DNA of 64,000 bases. It comes from Peptococcaceae bacterium BICA1-7 (lineage in GTDB: Bacteria > Bacillota > Desulfotomaculia > Desulfotomaculales > Desulfocucumaceae). The stretch spans positions 186,001 through 250,000 of the forward strand of contig JUEB01000033.1 in NCBI GenBank assembly GCA_000802095.1, read 5' to 3'. Of the stretch, positions 52,297-61,170 are shown piece after piece; within the stretch, counting starts at the first letter, position 1, and each line of letters opens with the position of its first letter. A model generated the notes under the pieces. That model did no database searches and had not been told where the DNA came from. It saw only the letters and a program-made list of their open reading frames with translations. The position numbers and the translations under genes were made by a program.

Positions 52297-53265
52297 GTGG
52301 ATGGAGATTACACACGCTTTTGGCTAAAATTATTTATGTGGGGTTGGGTCGTGAAGGTATGTCTGGGAGTACTTGTATACATATTAATAATTGTTTTATC
52401 CCCAGTCTATTTAAGGTCTGTTAACAATGTAAAGCCGGACCGGGTAGATATCCTGGAGAGTTGTCAACTGCCGGCCGATGAAAAAGAAACATTTATAATC
52501 TTTCTCTCAGGCATTAATTCCCGCTGTGATGGAACTGTATATAACTATATGGGATTTGAACACATACGCCGCCAACTTGCCAGGGTGGGGCTGTCCTATA
52601 TGGATGAACACTTTTTGATGTATAGTTATACCGGGGGAAAAGTGAAAGGCGGCTGTTGGATTCCAAATCCGTATAAGCCCCTGGACACCGGACAGCCTAT
52701 TCAGTTGAGTGTTATGCAGCTGAGGGAAATGATTGAGGAATTTTCCAGTTATCATCCCCGGGCCAAATTTTTACTGGTAGGCCATAGCCTGGGTGGGAGG
52801 ATTGCCTTTGATTATGTTACCATGTATCAATCGGGAAGGGCAGGGCAAGGGCCAATTAAGGGGCTGATTACACTCAACTCCCCGCTGACAGGGACTCCAT
52901 ATACTCAGGTTGTATTCATGGCAGCCGTCAAGCCTATCTGGGGTGCTCCTGCAGTGAGGCAACTGGCGGCAGAGTACCAGTTGCGAAACGAGACAGGCAT
53001 TCAAAAAAACAAGATCAATGCTGCTCGCAGGCTGACTTCTGAAGGTGTTTACCTGGCTACCTTTGGAACCAGACAGGATATTATTGTTCCTCCCATTTCT
53101 GCCTGTCTTACAGATAAACAGGGCCATCCCCTCACCAAAGGGCAAATAGTATCCGTCAGTGGATTTCCCGGCAATTTTTACGAACTGCTAGGGCATCGCC
53201 AGATATTAAAGCATGAACAAGTGGCTAAATCCATAATTTATATTTATACAAATCCCGAGGTGTAG
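52297..53265 (+). CDS. Membrane-anchored alpha/beta hydrolase (lipase/esterase-like)
   Basis: 322 residues. An N-terminal membrane helix (KVCLGVLVYILIIVLSPVYL) is followed by a hydrolase domain with the nucleophile elbow LLVGHSLGGRIAFDYV and GLITLNSPLTGTPY, as in PGAP1/lipase-type esterases. The catalytic acid and histidine are probably in ATFGTRQDIIVPP and near LLGHRQILKHEQ. GTG 52297 overlaps the AAAGGAG site, so the start could be further in. Function unknown. Confidence 0.75.
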   Translation: MDGDYTRFWLKLFMWGWVVKVCLGVLVYILIIVLSPVYLRSVNNVKPDRVDILESCQLPADEKETFIIFLSGINSRCDGTVYNYMGFEHIRRQLARVGLSYMDEHFLMYSYTGGKVKGGCWIPNPYKPLDTGQPIQLSVMQLREMIEEFSSYHPRAKFLLVGHSLGGRIAFDYVTMYQSGRAGQGPIKGLITLNSPLTGTPYTQVVFMAAVKPIWGAPAVRQLAAEYQLRNETGIQKNKINAARRLTSEGVYLATFGTRQDIIVPPISACLTDKQGHPLTKGQIVSVSGFPGNFYELLGHRQILKHEQVAKSIIYIYTNPEV

Positions 53266-53280
53266 ATTCCTTCGAATGAT

Positions 53281-53745
53281 TTATATGGAGGGAGGGTCAA
53301 ACAGCCAGTTTTTACTTTTTTTATACTGAATAATACCGCTCATTTGGGCCATGTCGTCCTTTATAATGTCGCTCAGCAGATTTCTCACATTATTATCAGA
53401 TACATTGGAAAGCGCTGTCATTTCATTTAATAGCCCGTGTTTTACTATTTCCCGGACACACCTGCTTATCTGATGATCGTCTATTTTTCCGCGCTGGTAA
53501 AACGAAGGAGTTTCCAGTCCCTTTTCCTTCAACATATTTTGTATTCTTTCCACGTGGGGAATGAGCACTTTATCTATTCCATAGGATAGCATTGCCTTTA
53601 AGCTGGCGTCTTCAGCCTTATCAAGATAAAAATCCATCATTGGCAGCCCCACTATCTTATAGTGTGCCACATTCCATAAGGCGCTGGCCGAATTCCAATT
53701 TAAATCAACCGGAGAGCTCCCCATGACCATGTCCTTAATATTCAC
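53281..53745 (-). CDS. DUF3231-type spore-related protein
   Basis: 154 residues, helical, ferritin-like pattern. Segments such as ALWNVAHYKIVGLPMMDFYL, LIPHVERIQNMLKEKGLETP and MTALSNVSDNNVRNLLSDII resemble DUF3231/CotF-like proteins of sporeformers. GTG start with AAGGGGTGAG upstream. Convergent with the hydrolase gene. Role inferred only from family resemblance. Confidence 0.6.
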   Translation of the reverse strand: MNIKDMVMGSSPVDLNWNSASALWNVAHYKIVGLPMMDFYLDKAEDASLKAMLSYGIDKVLIPHVERIQNMLKEKGLETPSFYQRGKIDDHQISRCVREIVKHGLLNEMTALSNVSDNNVRNLLSDIIKDDMAQMSGIIQYKKSKNWLFDPPSI

Positions 53746-53934
53746 TTTATACTCACCCCTTAAGTTATATCACCACCCTTATTATGAGCCCTTATGTAAA
53801 TGTCTATCCGAAATGTGCTGGCCTTCTAAGAACCCTGATTATTAAGGATTATGTAAAATATTGTCAGCAATGCTGTCCTTAAGTCTACACATTCTGCCGT
53901 CTGCCGTCCCCAGACTCAGAATAATGAATAGCTT

Positions 53935-54852
53935 TTAGTTTTTTACATGTGCCAGTTCGCTCAGTCTTCTTTCCATGGTTTCTACAAATCTTTGAGCCTC
54001 TCTTCTTACATGGTCAGCCAACAGTTCCGGTATGACGCTGAGCAGTTCACAATCAGCAATTAGCTGGGTGGCTGTTGCTTTGAAATCCCTGATTTGTATG
54101 GCTACATTAAGGCTGTCCCTGGTAAATCTTCTAATGATCGGGTAGATTTGAAAATTAGGTTCAAACATTGATTTCAAGTCCAGTGCTTCCATCCTTTTTT
54201 GATCAAATAGCTGACTAAATGCACCAGCCTGATCGATAAACTGCCTTTCTGACGGATCCAATAGATGCAAAATAAATTTGGCGTGATCGGCCATAATTCT
54301 GTGCCAGAAGGTCTGGTCGCGTATTATGGTTAGTGCCAGTGGTTCTCTTCTGCCTGTTTGCAAGGCATTTAGCCTGCCAATAAAAGCAATAGCCTCTCGT
54401 CTAACGTGGTCAATCAATAAAGGGAAGTTGTAGCCGCCTATTTTGGCAGGCCCGCAGGTTATTATGCGATCCAGGACCATAGTTTTAAAGCAGGCAAAAG
54501 ACATTGTTAAATCGATGCTGGCCTGGTTTAAAGCCCTGACGCACTGTTCTGAAGGGGCGTTGGCCACAGCTCTGGCCTGGCTTAATAGATTGGAGTACAA
54601 TTCTTCATATCTCTGTGCCTCGTTTATAAGGTCCAGATTGATACAGGCAAAGCCCAGCCGCATGAATAAAGCGTGCTCCATCATGATCCTGAGCCAGAAC
54701 AGATTATTGTCTATCGAGTCCCTTATAAAATCGCCAAAAACCATAGGCACGGCCTCATTGCTGGGGCATGTAAAACTGCAGCAGTCCTGTTGTACACAGT
54801 CAGGCTGACAGAAGCCTGATGAAAACTGTGCGGATACATTAAGGGATGACAT
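53935..54852 (-). CDS. DUF2935 protein
   Basis: 305 residues made of two similar ferritin-like four-helix halves: FWLRIMMEHALFMRLG with DHVRREAIAFIGRLNAL, and FWHRIMADHAKFILHLL with DHVRREAQRFVETM. The paired H/E residues suggest a di-metal site. The N-terminus is cysteine-rich (CQPDCVQQDCCSFTC), a likely extra metal or disulfide segment. DUF2935 is common in spore-forming Firmicutes. ATG 54852 has AGGAGGTGAG eight bases upstream. Confidence 0.85.
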   Translation of the reverse strand: MSSLNVSAQFSSGFCQPDCVQQDCCSFTCPSNEAVPMVFGDFIRDSIDNNLFWLRIMMEHALFMRLGFACINLDLINEAQRYEELYSNLLSQARAVANAPSEQCVRALNQASIDLTMSFACFKTMVLDRIITCGPAKIGGYNFPLLIDHVRREAIAFIGRLNALQTGRREPLALTIIRDQTFWHRIMADHAKFILHLLDPSERQFIDQAGAFSQLFDQKRMEALDLKSMFEPNFQIYPIIRRFTRDSLNVAIQIRDFKATATQLIADCELLSVIPELLADHVRREAQRFVETMERRLSELAHVKN

Positions 54853-54963
54853 AGACCTCACCTCCTATTAGCAATATATTCCAAAATATTATAGGTGTGA
54901 TAATTACGGATACTCTGGTACTGTTCTTTTGACAATAAAATTTTCACAGAAGCCACATTAGAA

Positions 54964-55034
54964 ATGCATTGACAGCATCTGTGCCAAGTCTGATGATGTC
55001 CTCCGTTGTCCGTTAATAGTTAAGGGTTAATCAG
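54964..55034 (+). repeat. Copy of the 3' end of the LysM gene
   Basis: ATGCATTGACAGCATCTGTG and CCAAGTCTGATGATGTCCTC through TAAGGGTTAATCAG repeats 48279-48352 with a few changes and small gaps. It includes the stop region and some flanking bases. Confidence 0.85.
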
Positions 55035-55279
55035 CCGGGCGACACTACTATTTTTTCAGTCGCAAATATAGCACACCACAGGGCTTTTCTGGTAAAATGT
55101 ATATGGTTTCAAGTGGAAGAGGGTTGATTAAGAGAATCAATTCTAAATGCGAAAGATTTGTCATATACCTGCGGTGCTTATTATGACAAGACAATACTGA
55201 AATGGTTTAAAACCGGGGAAGGGGTCCGTTTGGCTGGACTTAGGGCGTCCCCAGAGATAATAAAACACTGGAGGGTAAT
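55035..55279. other. Gap with possible coding remnant
   Basis: An open stretch ending at the next gene's start reads AKDLSYTCGAYYDKTILKWF, then KTGEGVRLAGLRASPEIIKH. It has no start codon and may be the tail of a lost gene. Confidence 0.3.
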
Positions 55280-55672
55280 ATGAAACGGATAATAGTATTA
55301 GCTGCATTACTTATTCTATTAATTGCCGGATGCTCTTCTCAAACGGAAGCACCTAAAAAGACCTATACGGAGCAGGATATTCGTAACGCTGTGACAGAAT
55401 TGATCAACGGCATAAATAATGGGGATGTTGATGTTGTTAAAAAATACGTGGGTGTTGCCGGCCCTGTGGCCGAAACGTTAATTGAAAAACTAAAGAACAA
55501 CGTTAAACTTTCTAATGTACGGGACATTAATATCCAGGGTACCAGTGCCCAGGCAACTGTTACGGTGGAGGTTGTTCCATTGAAAATTAACAAGGATATT
55601 ACTTTGGATTTCAATTTAACAGACGCTCTATTGCTGGATAGCCCGTTGGGGTTGTTGTCGCTTCTACTTTAG
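55280..55672 (+). CDS. Small lipoprotein
   Basis: 130 residues. Signal peptide and lipobox (VLAALLILLIAGCSSQ). The rest (TYTEQDIRNAVTELINGINN, GDVDVVKKYVGVAG, TVTVEVVPLKINKDITLDF) looks like an NTF2-like or DUF4878-like cystatin-sized domain. GGAGGG ribosome site. An EFR1-type ferredoxin gene follows after 21 bases. Confidence 0.75.
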   Translation: MKRIIVLAALLILLIAGCSSQTEAPKKTYTEQDIRNAVTELINGINNGDVDVVKKYVGVAGPVAETLIEKLKNNVKLSNVRDINIQGTSAQATVTVEVVPLKINKDITLDFNLTDALLLDSPLGLLSLLL

Positions 55673-55693
55673 TATTTTTATAGGGGGTTTTTA

Positions 55694-56512
55694 ATGGATA
55701 AAAGGATAAATACAATGTATTTTAGCCCTACGGGCACAACTGAAAAAATTGTATCTGGTATAGCAAAGATGATTGCAGAGAACTTTGATAGAGAGATAAC
55801 TATTAATAATATTGATTTTACATTACCTGAAAATAGAAAGGAAATAGTATCTTTTTCAGGTGAAGATGTTGTTATTATAGGAGTTCCAGTTTATGCAGGC
55901 AGAGTTCCCAATGTATTGCTTAAGTATTTAAATTCCATTGCAGGTAATGGCGCCTTAGCAGTTCCTGTAGTTGTTTATGGAAACAGAAATTATGACGATG
56001 CTTTAATAGAATTGAAAGATATTCTCGAATTAAACGGTTTTAAAATTATCGCTGGCGGGGCATTTATCGGAGAACACTCTTTTTCCAAAATTCTGGCCAA
56101 AGACAGGCCGGATGAAAAAGATATGGCTGTAGTAAAGGATTTTGCCATTCAGATATATGTTAAAATGACAACTAAGTATAATATTCAGCCTTTATTTATA
56201 AAAGGCAATAGACCTTATGGAAAATATTATATGCCCAAAAATGAAAAGGGTATCCCTGTTGATATTAGAAGGGTTGCACCAAAAACTACTGGTGATTGTA
56301 TTGATTGTAAACTTTGTGCAAACATTTGTCCCATGGGTTCCATTGATTATGAAGATGTATCTAAATTAAATGGGATATGTATTAAGTGCTGTGCTTGTGT
56401 GAAAAAATGCCCTGCCCAAGCAAAGTTTTATGATGATAAGGATTATTTAAGACATAAACTTGAATTAGAGGTTGGTTTTGCTGATCGAAGAGAGCCGGAA
56501 TTGTTTTTATAA
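55694..56512 (+). CDS. EFR1-type ferredoxin (flavodoxin plus 2[4Fe-4S])
   Basis: 272 residues. A flavodoxin-like domain at the N-terminus has the FMN phosphate loop MYFSPTGTTEKIVSGIA and VIIGVPVYAGRVPNVLLKYL. After a linker, two [4Fe-4S] motifs follow: CIDCKLCANICPMGS and CIKCCACVKKCPAQA (CxxCxxCxxxCP). This domain pair is the EFR1 family of small electron carriers. Redox partner unknown. AT-rich codon use compared with neighbours. Confidence 0.9.
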   Translation: MDKRINTMYFSPTGTTEKIVSGIAKMIAENFDREITINNIDFTLPENRKEIVSFSGEDVVIIGVPVYAGRVPNVLLKYLNSIAGNGALAVPVVVYGNRNYDDALIELKDILELNGFKIIAGGAFIGEHSFSKILAKDRPDEKDMAVVKDFAIQIYVKMTTKYNIQPLFIKGNRPYGKYYMPKNEKGIPVDIRRVAPKTTGDCIDCKLCANICPMGSIDYEDVSKLNGICIKCCACVKKCPAQAKFYDDKDYLRHKLELEVGFADRREPELFL

Positions 56513-56603
56513 AAGTCTGTTCGGAAGCTATGGCCTACCTATCCAGGCCGTGGGACAGGAGATATAGAGCAGGGCACAGAGAAGAGTTGAGGAGAAGTAA
56601 TAT

Positions 56604-56650
56604 TAAAACCACCCGTTTCCGGATGTAGTCCGGGCGGGTGGTTAATTTTT
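56604..56650. terminator. 'AACCACCCG...CGGGTGGTT' bidirectional terminator
   Basis: AAAACCACCCG and CGGGTGGTTAATTTTT; lies between the ferredoxin gene and the convergent deacetylase gene. The right part repeats TAGTCCGGGCGGGTGGTT of 29279 and 59704. Just before it is a GGGACAGGAGATATAGAGCA word. Confidence 0.75.
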
Positions 56651-56651
56651 C

Positions 56652-57731
56652 CTAATACACAACAAGCTTTTTACCGTTAAGCCTGTTATTGTCAATATCA
56701 GCTTCTTTACCTTTTGGTATTGTAACGGTATCCGGATTGCCATCGCTTATATACTGCTCATTTCTTGAAAGATTCTGGAGCCACCAGTCCAAATCGGCTT
56801 GCACCGGCTTTATGCCCGTAGCTCTTACCCTGTGTATGGATAGAGGATTGAATTTTTTGCTCACAGGTGAAACCGTAGGGTCCCATCCTACTTCCATGAT
56901 GGCGGAATTCTGGTACTGCACACCCTGATAATTCCCTTTTATAACGAACTCCTGCAAATCCTTGGAGGGCTGTCCGAAAGGAAGGGAGAAAGCAAAAATT
57001 TTGTAGTCAGGTATCAACTCGTACATTCTTTTTTGCTCACCGCCTATTTCCTTTTGGATTTCCCCGGCACTCCTGGCTTCATTCAGATGGATGTGGGTCA
57101 TGGTATGGTTTCCTATCTCAAATCCTTCATCAATTAAATATTTCAATCGCTCTGGAACAGTGCCATCACCATCAAAAACTTTTAGTCCCAGATTAACGAA
57201 GAAGGTGCCTTCAAGGCCAAAATCAGGATGGGTTTTATTAAATTCTTCCATAATTCCCACGGCGGATTCTTTATTGGCAACCAGTTTTTCCCCGTCAGGC
57301 ACCAGGTTAAATTGTCCCGGGGTCCCGTCATCAAAGGTAAATACCATGGGTATGCACCCGGCCGGCACCAAAATGTTGTTGTTTAATAGATCATTCAGGC
57401 TTATCAGGCGGTATCCTTTATCGTATAATGCCTGGAGAAGTTTTCTAAAGTCGTTGAAGGTGGTTGTATATTGGCCGTCGTCATATTTTGAAGGAGTGAA
57501 AGAGGATACAAAATTGTGAAACATAACAACCATTATTTTACCATTTTCGTTAGGGGTAACTTTTGATAAATCAATATTTGGTTGAGTAACTGATGGTTCA
57601 ACAGCAGTAACATTCTTATCCTGATTTTGATTCTGATCTGCCTTTGAATCCTGGGGGCTCCCAGAACAACCGGAAAGAAAAATTGATGCAGAAATTAATA
57701 TGGCCAATGATGATTTTAAAAATTTTGTCAT
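56652..57731 (-). CDS. Polysaccharide deacetylase lipoprotein
   Basis: 359 residues. Lipobox LISASIFLSGCSGS, a Q/N-rich linker, then a NodB-type fold: MVMFHNFVSSF, VFTFDDGTPGQ (motif 1, TFDDG), EIGNHTMTHIHLNE (motif 2, HxxxH), and SLPFGQPSKDL (motif 3, P-x-G). The C-terminal part extends to PDTVTIPKGKEADIDNNRLN. Predicted to deacetylate peptidoglycan or exopolysaccharide outside the cell. ATG 57731 has GGAG nine bases upstream; 57758 is the alternative. Confidence 0.88.
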   Translation of the reverse strand: MTKFLKSSLAILISASIFLSGCSGSPQDSKADQNQNQDKNVTAVEPSVTQPNIDLSKVTPNENGKIMVVMFHNFVSSFTPSKYDDGQYTTTFNDFRKLLQALYDKGYRLISLNDLLNNNILVPAGCIPMVFTFDDGTPGQFNLVPDGEKLVANKESAVGIMEEFNKTHPDFGLEGTFFVNLGLKVFDGDGTVPERLKYLIDEGFEIGNHTMTHIHLNEARSAGEIQKEIGGEQKRMYELIPDYKIFAFSLPFGQPSKDLQEFVIKGNYQGVQYQNSAIMEVGWDPTVSPVSKKFNPLSIHRVRATGIKPVQADLDWWLQNLSRNEQYISDGNPDTVTIPKGKEADIDNNRLNGKKLVVY

Positions 57732-57968
57732 TTGTATATACTCCATATCTGCTTCCAAATAAATTCTGATGGATTAAATTATACCTATATATGAGTAAAT
57801 CAACAATAATACAAATTATACCTTTAATCTCATATCAAGCAATTGGTGCCAAATTAAACCAGAGGAAATCAAAGCCTTTAAGACATCACAAACAACACCA
57901 GAAATTTTCATCCCACAGGAATTTATCCGCACCAAAGTGAAATACCATTATATGTAAGGTGGTGGGTA

Positions 57969-59435
57969 ATGAAAATTGTCTTTAGTAAGAATCGTGAATT
58001 CATTGGAATATTTACAGCTTTTCTGGTGCTGTTTCTATTATTGCGGGTACCTTTTCCCGGCTCCCTAAGCAGTGTGGGCGTTGGGCTTCTGGCGGTTCTG
58101 GGCGGGATGCTGGTGATCTGGCTCAGTGAAGCGGTGGGTTATTCAGTAAGCTCTTTTTTCCTAATCGGCCTGATGACCCTTGTCATTGGGAACTGTAAGG
58201 ACCCCGCCACAAATCAGACCATCGGAACTAAGGAAGCCCTTTCCATGGCCCTCAGCGGCTTTGGTTCCGAGGCCTGGATTCTGGTAACTGCTGCTCTGAT
58301 TCTGGCGGCGGCTTTTATGGAAACAGGGCTTGGAGAAAGGCTGGCTTATGGCGTACTGCTTGTGGCCGGGCCAAATCCGGGCAGGATCCTGGCGGGAGTA
58401 CTTGTCCTGGCATTCATTCTGTGCATTTTTATCCCGTCCCAGGTGGCCAATGCAGCCTTACTGAGCGCCGTTTGCGTGGGAATTATTGAAGTGTACAATA
58501 TTTCCAGGAAAGATAATTTTGCCAAATCACTCCTTCTCCTGGTGGCTTTCGGGACCGGAATCGCCGGAATGGGGATTCAAACCTCCGGAGCTCCCACCAT
58601 CCAAACCGCCAACTACCTGTCCGAGGCCGGCTATTCCGTTACCTGGCTACAGTGGGCTGCCTACGGGTTCCCCTTTGCCGTAGCCTCGGGGGCCGTGCTT
58701 CTCTTTTTGATCCGGAGGTTTTTTCCCACGGACTTAAAGAAGCTTCCCGGTGGAAGACAGGTGATCCATCAGAAACTGAACCAACTGGGGCCGGTGAAAA
58801 AAGTGGAAATCAAACTGGGCGTGATTTTGCTAATAACAACTATTCTCTGGTCAACCGGGCAAAAATTACACCCCCTGGACAGCAGCACGGTGGCCGTACT
58901 GGCCGTAATGGCCCTCTTTTCGCCAGGAATCCGGATTTCCACCTGGGAGCGCATAGTGGGAAAGATTAACTGGGGTACACTGTTGCTCTTCGGGGCGGCC
59001 ATTTCCCTGGGGCAGTGGCTTTTAAAAAGCGGGGCGGCAGATTGGGTGGCCCTGCAAACCATTGACGTCCTCAACCTGAAATACTTTCCACCGTCTGTCC
59101 TTACAGGGGCGGCTGTGGTTTTGTTTTCTATAATGTCCCTCACCTTCTCGGCCAGGGCAGCCGCAGTGGCCGCCCTGGTTCCGGCAGCCATCGGCTTTGC
59201 TGAAGGACTTTCCGCCCGGGGAGGCAATGTTTTGGGAATGAGCCTGATTTTGTATTACGCCATCCAGTTTTCGGTTCTATTGCCGGTGAACACTCCCATG
59301 TCCATGATCGCCTACGCTACGGAAACGTTTACGGCCAAAGACATGCTCAAAATAGGCGTTCCCCTCCTGTTCAGCCTGTTCTTGCTGACACTGCTTTTCG
59401 CCGTCACCTACTGGCGCTGGATCGGGATAATATAG
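57969..59435 (+). CDS. SLC13/DASS-family anion transporter
   Basis: 488 residues with about 12 hydrophobic helices. The two-fold pattern and segments such as SEAVGYSVSSFFLIGLMTLV, FIPSQVANAALLSAVCVGII, GIQTSGAPTIQTANYL and INWGTLLLFGAAISLGQWLL fit the DASS sodium:dicarboxylate/sulfate symporter family. The second SNT-like motif appears as LPVNTPMSMIAYATE. Substrate could be a dicarboxylate, sulfate or a sulfonate; no neighbour settles it. Ribosome site AAGGTGGTG. Confidence 0.85.
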   Translation: MKIVFSKNREFIGIFTAFLVLFLLLRVPFPGSLSSVGVGLLAVLGGMLVIWLSEAVGYSVSSFFLIGLMTLVIGNCKDPATNQTIGTKEALSMALSGFGSEAWILVTAALILAAAFMETGLGERLAYGVLLVAGPNPGRILAGVLVLAFILCIFIPSQVANAALLSAVCVGIIEVYNISRKDNFAKSLLLLVAFGTGIAGMGIQTSGAPTIQTANYLSEAGYSVTWLQWAAYGFPFAVASGAVLLFLIRRFFPTDLKKLPGGRQVIHQKLNQLGPVKKVEIKLGVILLITTILWSTGQKLHPLDSSTVAVLAVMALFSPGIRISTWERIVGKINWGTLLLFGAAISLGQWLLKSGAADWVALQTIDVLNLKYFPPSVLTGAAVVLFSIMSLTFSARAAAVAALVPAAIGFAEGLSARGGNVLGMSLILYYAIQFSVLLPVNTPMSMIAYATETFTAKDMLKIGVPLLFSLFLLTLLFAVTYWRWIGII

Positions 59436-59839
59436 ACGGAGAAATTCAGCTGTGGCCTGACTGACCATGGCCCCTCCCCTGCCCCCACCAGTATCCAGAA
59501 TCCAATTTCGCAGGCGATGATAATACCGACGGCCATTTTGCACAGACCACTTGATAGTACAGGAGTATACAAATGGCGCCAGACCCTTTTTGCTATTTTT
59601 TACTCATTATCCGGCCTTTTTTAGGTGTCGGCGCCACCGGTGAGGAGCCACTTACTTCCCCTGAAAAGTGGGGAAGGGGGGCAGAACGTCTTTCAAGTGT
59701 ACAGTCCGGGCGGGTGGTTTTGCTGTGCCTGGTGAATATAAATTTTTCATACGCTAAGAATAACAAGGGAAAAAGCTGGGGCTGAAACTATCCGCTTAAA
59801 GTAATGAGGATCCAGTAGCGGGCAGATGGAGGTGTTTTA
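59436..59839. other. Gap with hairpins and a terminator half
   Basis: CTTCCCCTGAAAAGTGGGGAAG (about 59656-59677) is a perfect-arm hairpin. GTCCGGGCGGGTGGTTTTG (about 59704-59722) is the right arm of the terminator family without its left arm. A GGTGAATATAAATTTTTCAT word near 59730 resembles one at 52250. No gene supported. Confidence 0.5.
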
Positions 59840-60553
59840 TTGAATCCCTATCTCGAAGTGTTAATCAGATCCATTGGGGCTTTTTTTGGAGTGGTGCTGA
59901 TTACAAGGATTATTGGTAAAACCCAGATAGCACAGCTAAATGTAACTGATTTTGTCAATGCCATAGTTATAGGTTCTATTGCTTCCATATTAGCAACAGA
60001 CACCAGCGAAAACGTTTGGTATTATGCCCTGGGATTATTGGTTTTTGGGTCACTGACATACGGAACTGAATACTTTTCCCTAAAATACCGTCCAGCCAGA
60101 AAACTATTAGAAGGAGAGCCAACTGTTGTTATTCACAATGGTAAAATTCTGGAGAGTAATATGAAAAAACTGACCTATAATATGGATGACCTCACAATGC
60201 AGTTAAGGGAAAAGAACATATTCAATTTATCTGATGTGGAATTTGCTATACTGGAGACTAATGGTAATCTCAGTGTACTCCCTAAAAGCACAAAGCAGCC
60301 TGTGACTTTGGAGGACATATATCTTCCAGGCAAGTATAAAGGCTTATCAGCAGAGCTCATTGTAGATGGAGTAATTATAGAAAAAAATCTTAAGGAAAAT
60401 AATCTTAACAGAGATTGGCTATATCAGCAACTAAGAAATCAAAACATAGAAGATATAAGCAAAGTATCATTTGCCAGCCTTGATACAGATGGTAATCTAT
60501 ATGTTGATGTAAAGGAGGATAACCTTCAATCACCAAGAGATATAACAGATTAA
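59840..60553 (+). CDS. YetF/DUF421 membrane protein
   Basis: 237 residues. Two or three N-terminal helices (LIRSIGAFFGVVLITRIIGK; FVNAIVIGSIASILATDTSE; YYALGLLVFGSLTYGTEYF) are followed by paired YetF cytosolic repeats: VVIHNGKILESNMKKLTYNM, DDLTMQLREKNIFNLSDVEF and, in the second half, LIVDGVIIEKNLKENNLNRD, WLYQQLRNQNIEDISKVSFA. TTG 59840 has GGAGGT six bases before it. YetF-like proteins are linked to sporulation and membrane stress; function unclear. Confidence 0.88.
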   Translation: MNPYLEVLIRSIGAFFGVVLITRIIGKTQIAQLNVTDFVNAIVIGSIASILATDTSENVWYYALGLLVFGSLTYGTEYFSLKYRPARKLLEGEPTVVIHNGKILESNMKKLTYNMDDLTMQLREKNIFNLSDVEFAILETNGNLSVLPKSTKQPVTLEDIYLPGKYKGLSAELIVDGVIIEKNLKENNLNRDWLYQQLRNQNIEDISKVSFASLDTDGNLYVDVKEDNLQSPRDITD

Positions 60554-60579
60554 GAATAGAATGAATTAATACTCTAAAA

Positions 60580-60612
60580 AGAAAGAAGGCTGAAGTGAGC
60601 CTTCTTTCTTTC
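60580..60612. terminator. 'AAAGAAGGC...GCCTTCTTT' terminator
   Basis: AAAGAAGGC (60582-60590) and GCCTTCTTT (60599-60607), then CTTTCC. It serves the YetF gene and possibly the convergent small gene. Confidence 0.85.
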
Positions 60613-60634
60613 CTGAAAAAAATAACAGTCTCTT

Positions 60635-60883
60635 CTAGCCATTTACAATTTCTACTGTGCCCCCTACTTTTTTGATTTGATCGATGAGGCTGCTCACGCC
60701 GTGAGCATTCCCTATAGCGGGAATTCTCACAATCAGACATATACCGCTGGGGCTGGTAACTTCTATAAGGTTTAGCAGATTAATAACTGCACCGGCCGGG
60801 ATAAAAATTCTAATCAGTGTTCCCGGGAGTTGTGGGCAGGGGCCACCATGATTAGGAAAAATAGGGCTGTTTGTTGCACCCAT
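60635..60883 (-). CDS. Small conserved-looking protein
   Basis: 82 residues with an excellent ribosome site (AAGGAGG nine bases before the ATG). N-terminal NSPIFPNHGGPCPQLPG, then a beta-like hydrophobic part TLIRIFIPAGAVINLLNLIE and VTSPSGICLIVRIPA, and an end GVSSLIDQIKKVGGTVEIVN. No family recognised. The HGGPCPQLPG start suggests a small spore- or surface-associated protein, a guess only. Confidence 0.6.
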   Translation of the reverse strand: MGATNSPIFPNHGGPCPQLPGTLIRIFIPAGAVINLLNLIEVTSPSGICLIVRIPAIGNAHGVSSLIDQIKKVGGTVEIVNG

Positions 60884-61170
60884 TATAAAAAACCTCCTTC
60901 ATTTTTTGGTACATAATATAGAAATGGAGGAAAAATTGTTACAATATGGTTAAAATAACCAGTGACATTTTTAAATATACTTAAATTATTCCCGCTGACT
61001 CTTCTTGCCTGTCCCAAAAAATATTGTGTCAGGGGGTCTGTTAATTCAAAAGGTAATTCTTTTGATGTTATTTATGGTTGGATTGTAATATCAAATAAAG
61101 GCATTGTATAATTAGCAAAGATTATACGTATTTATTGTTTATCATAAAATATTGGAGGTTTTTAGCGGAT

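Noticed and set aside
59574-59590. glmS-ribozyme-like GGCGCCAGAC
   Set aside because: The downstream core (GACGAGG, TTATCGAA) is absent; short chance match.
59573-59785. 70-codon ORF
   Set aside because: No ribosome site and it crosses two hairpins and a terminator arm.
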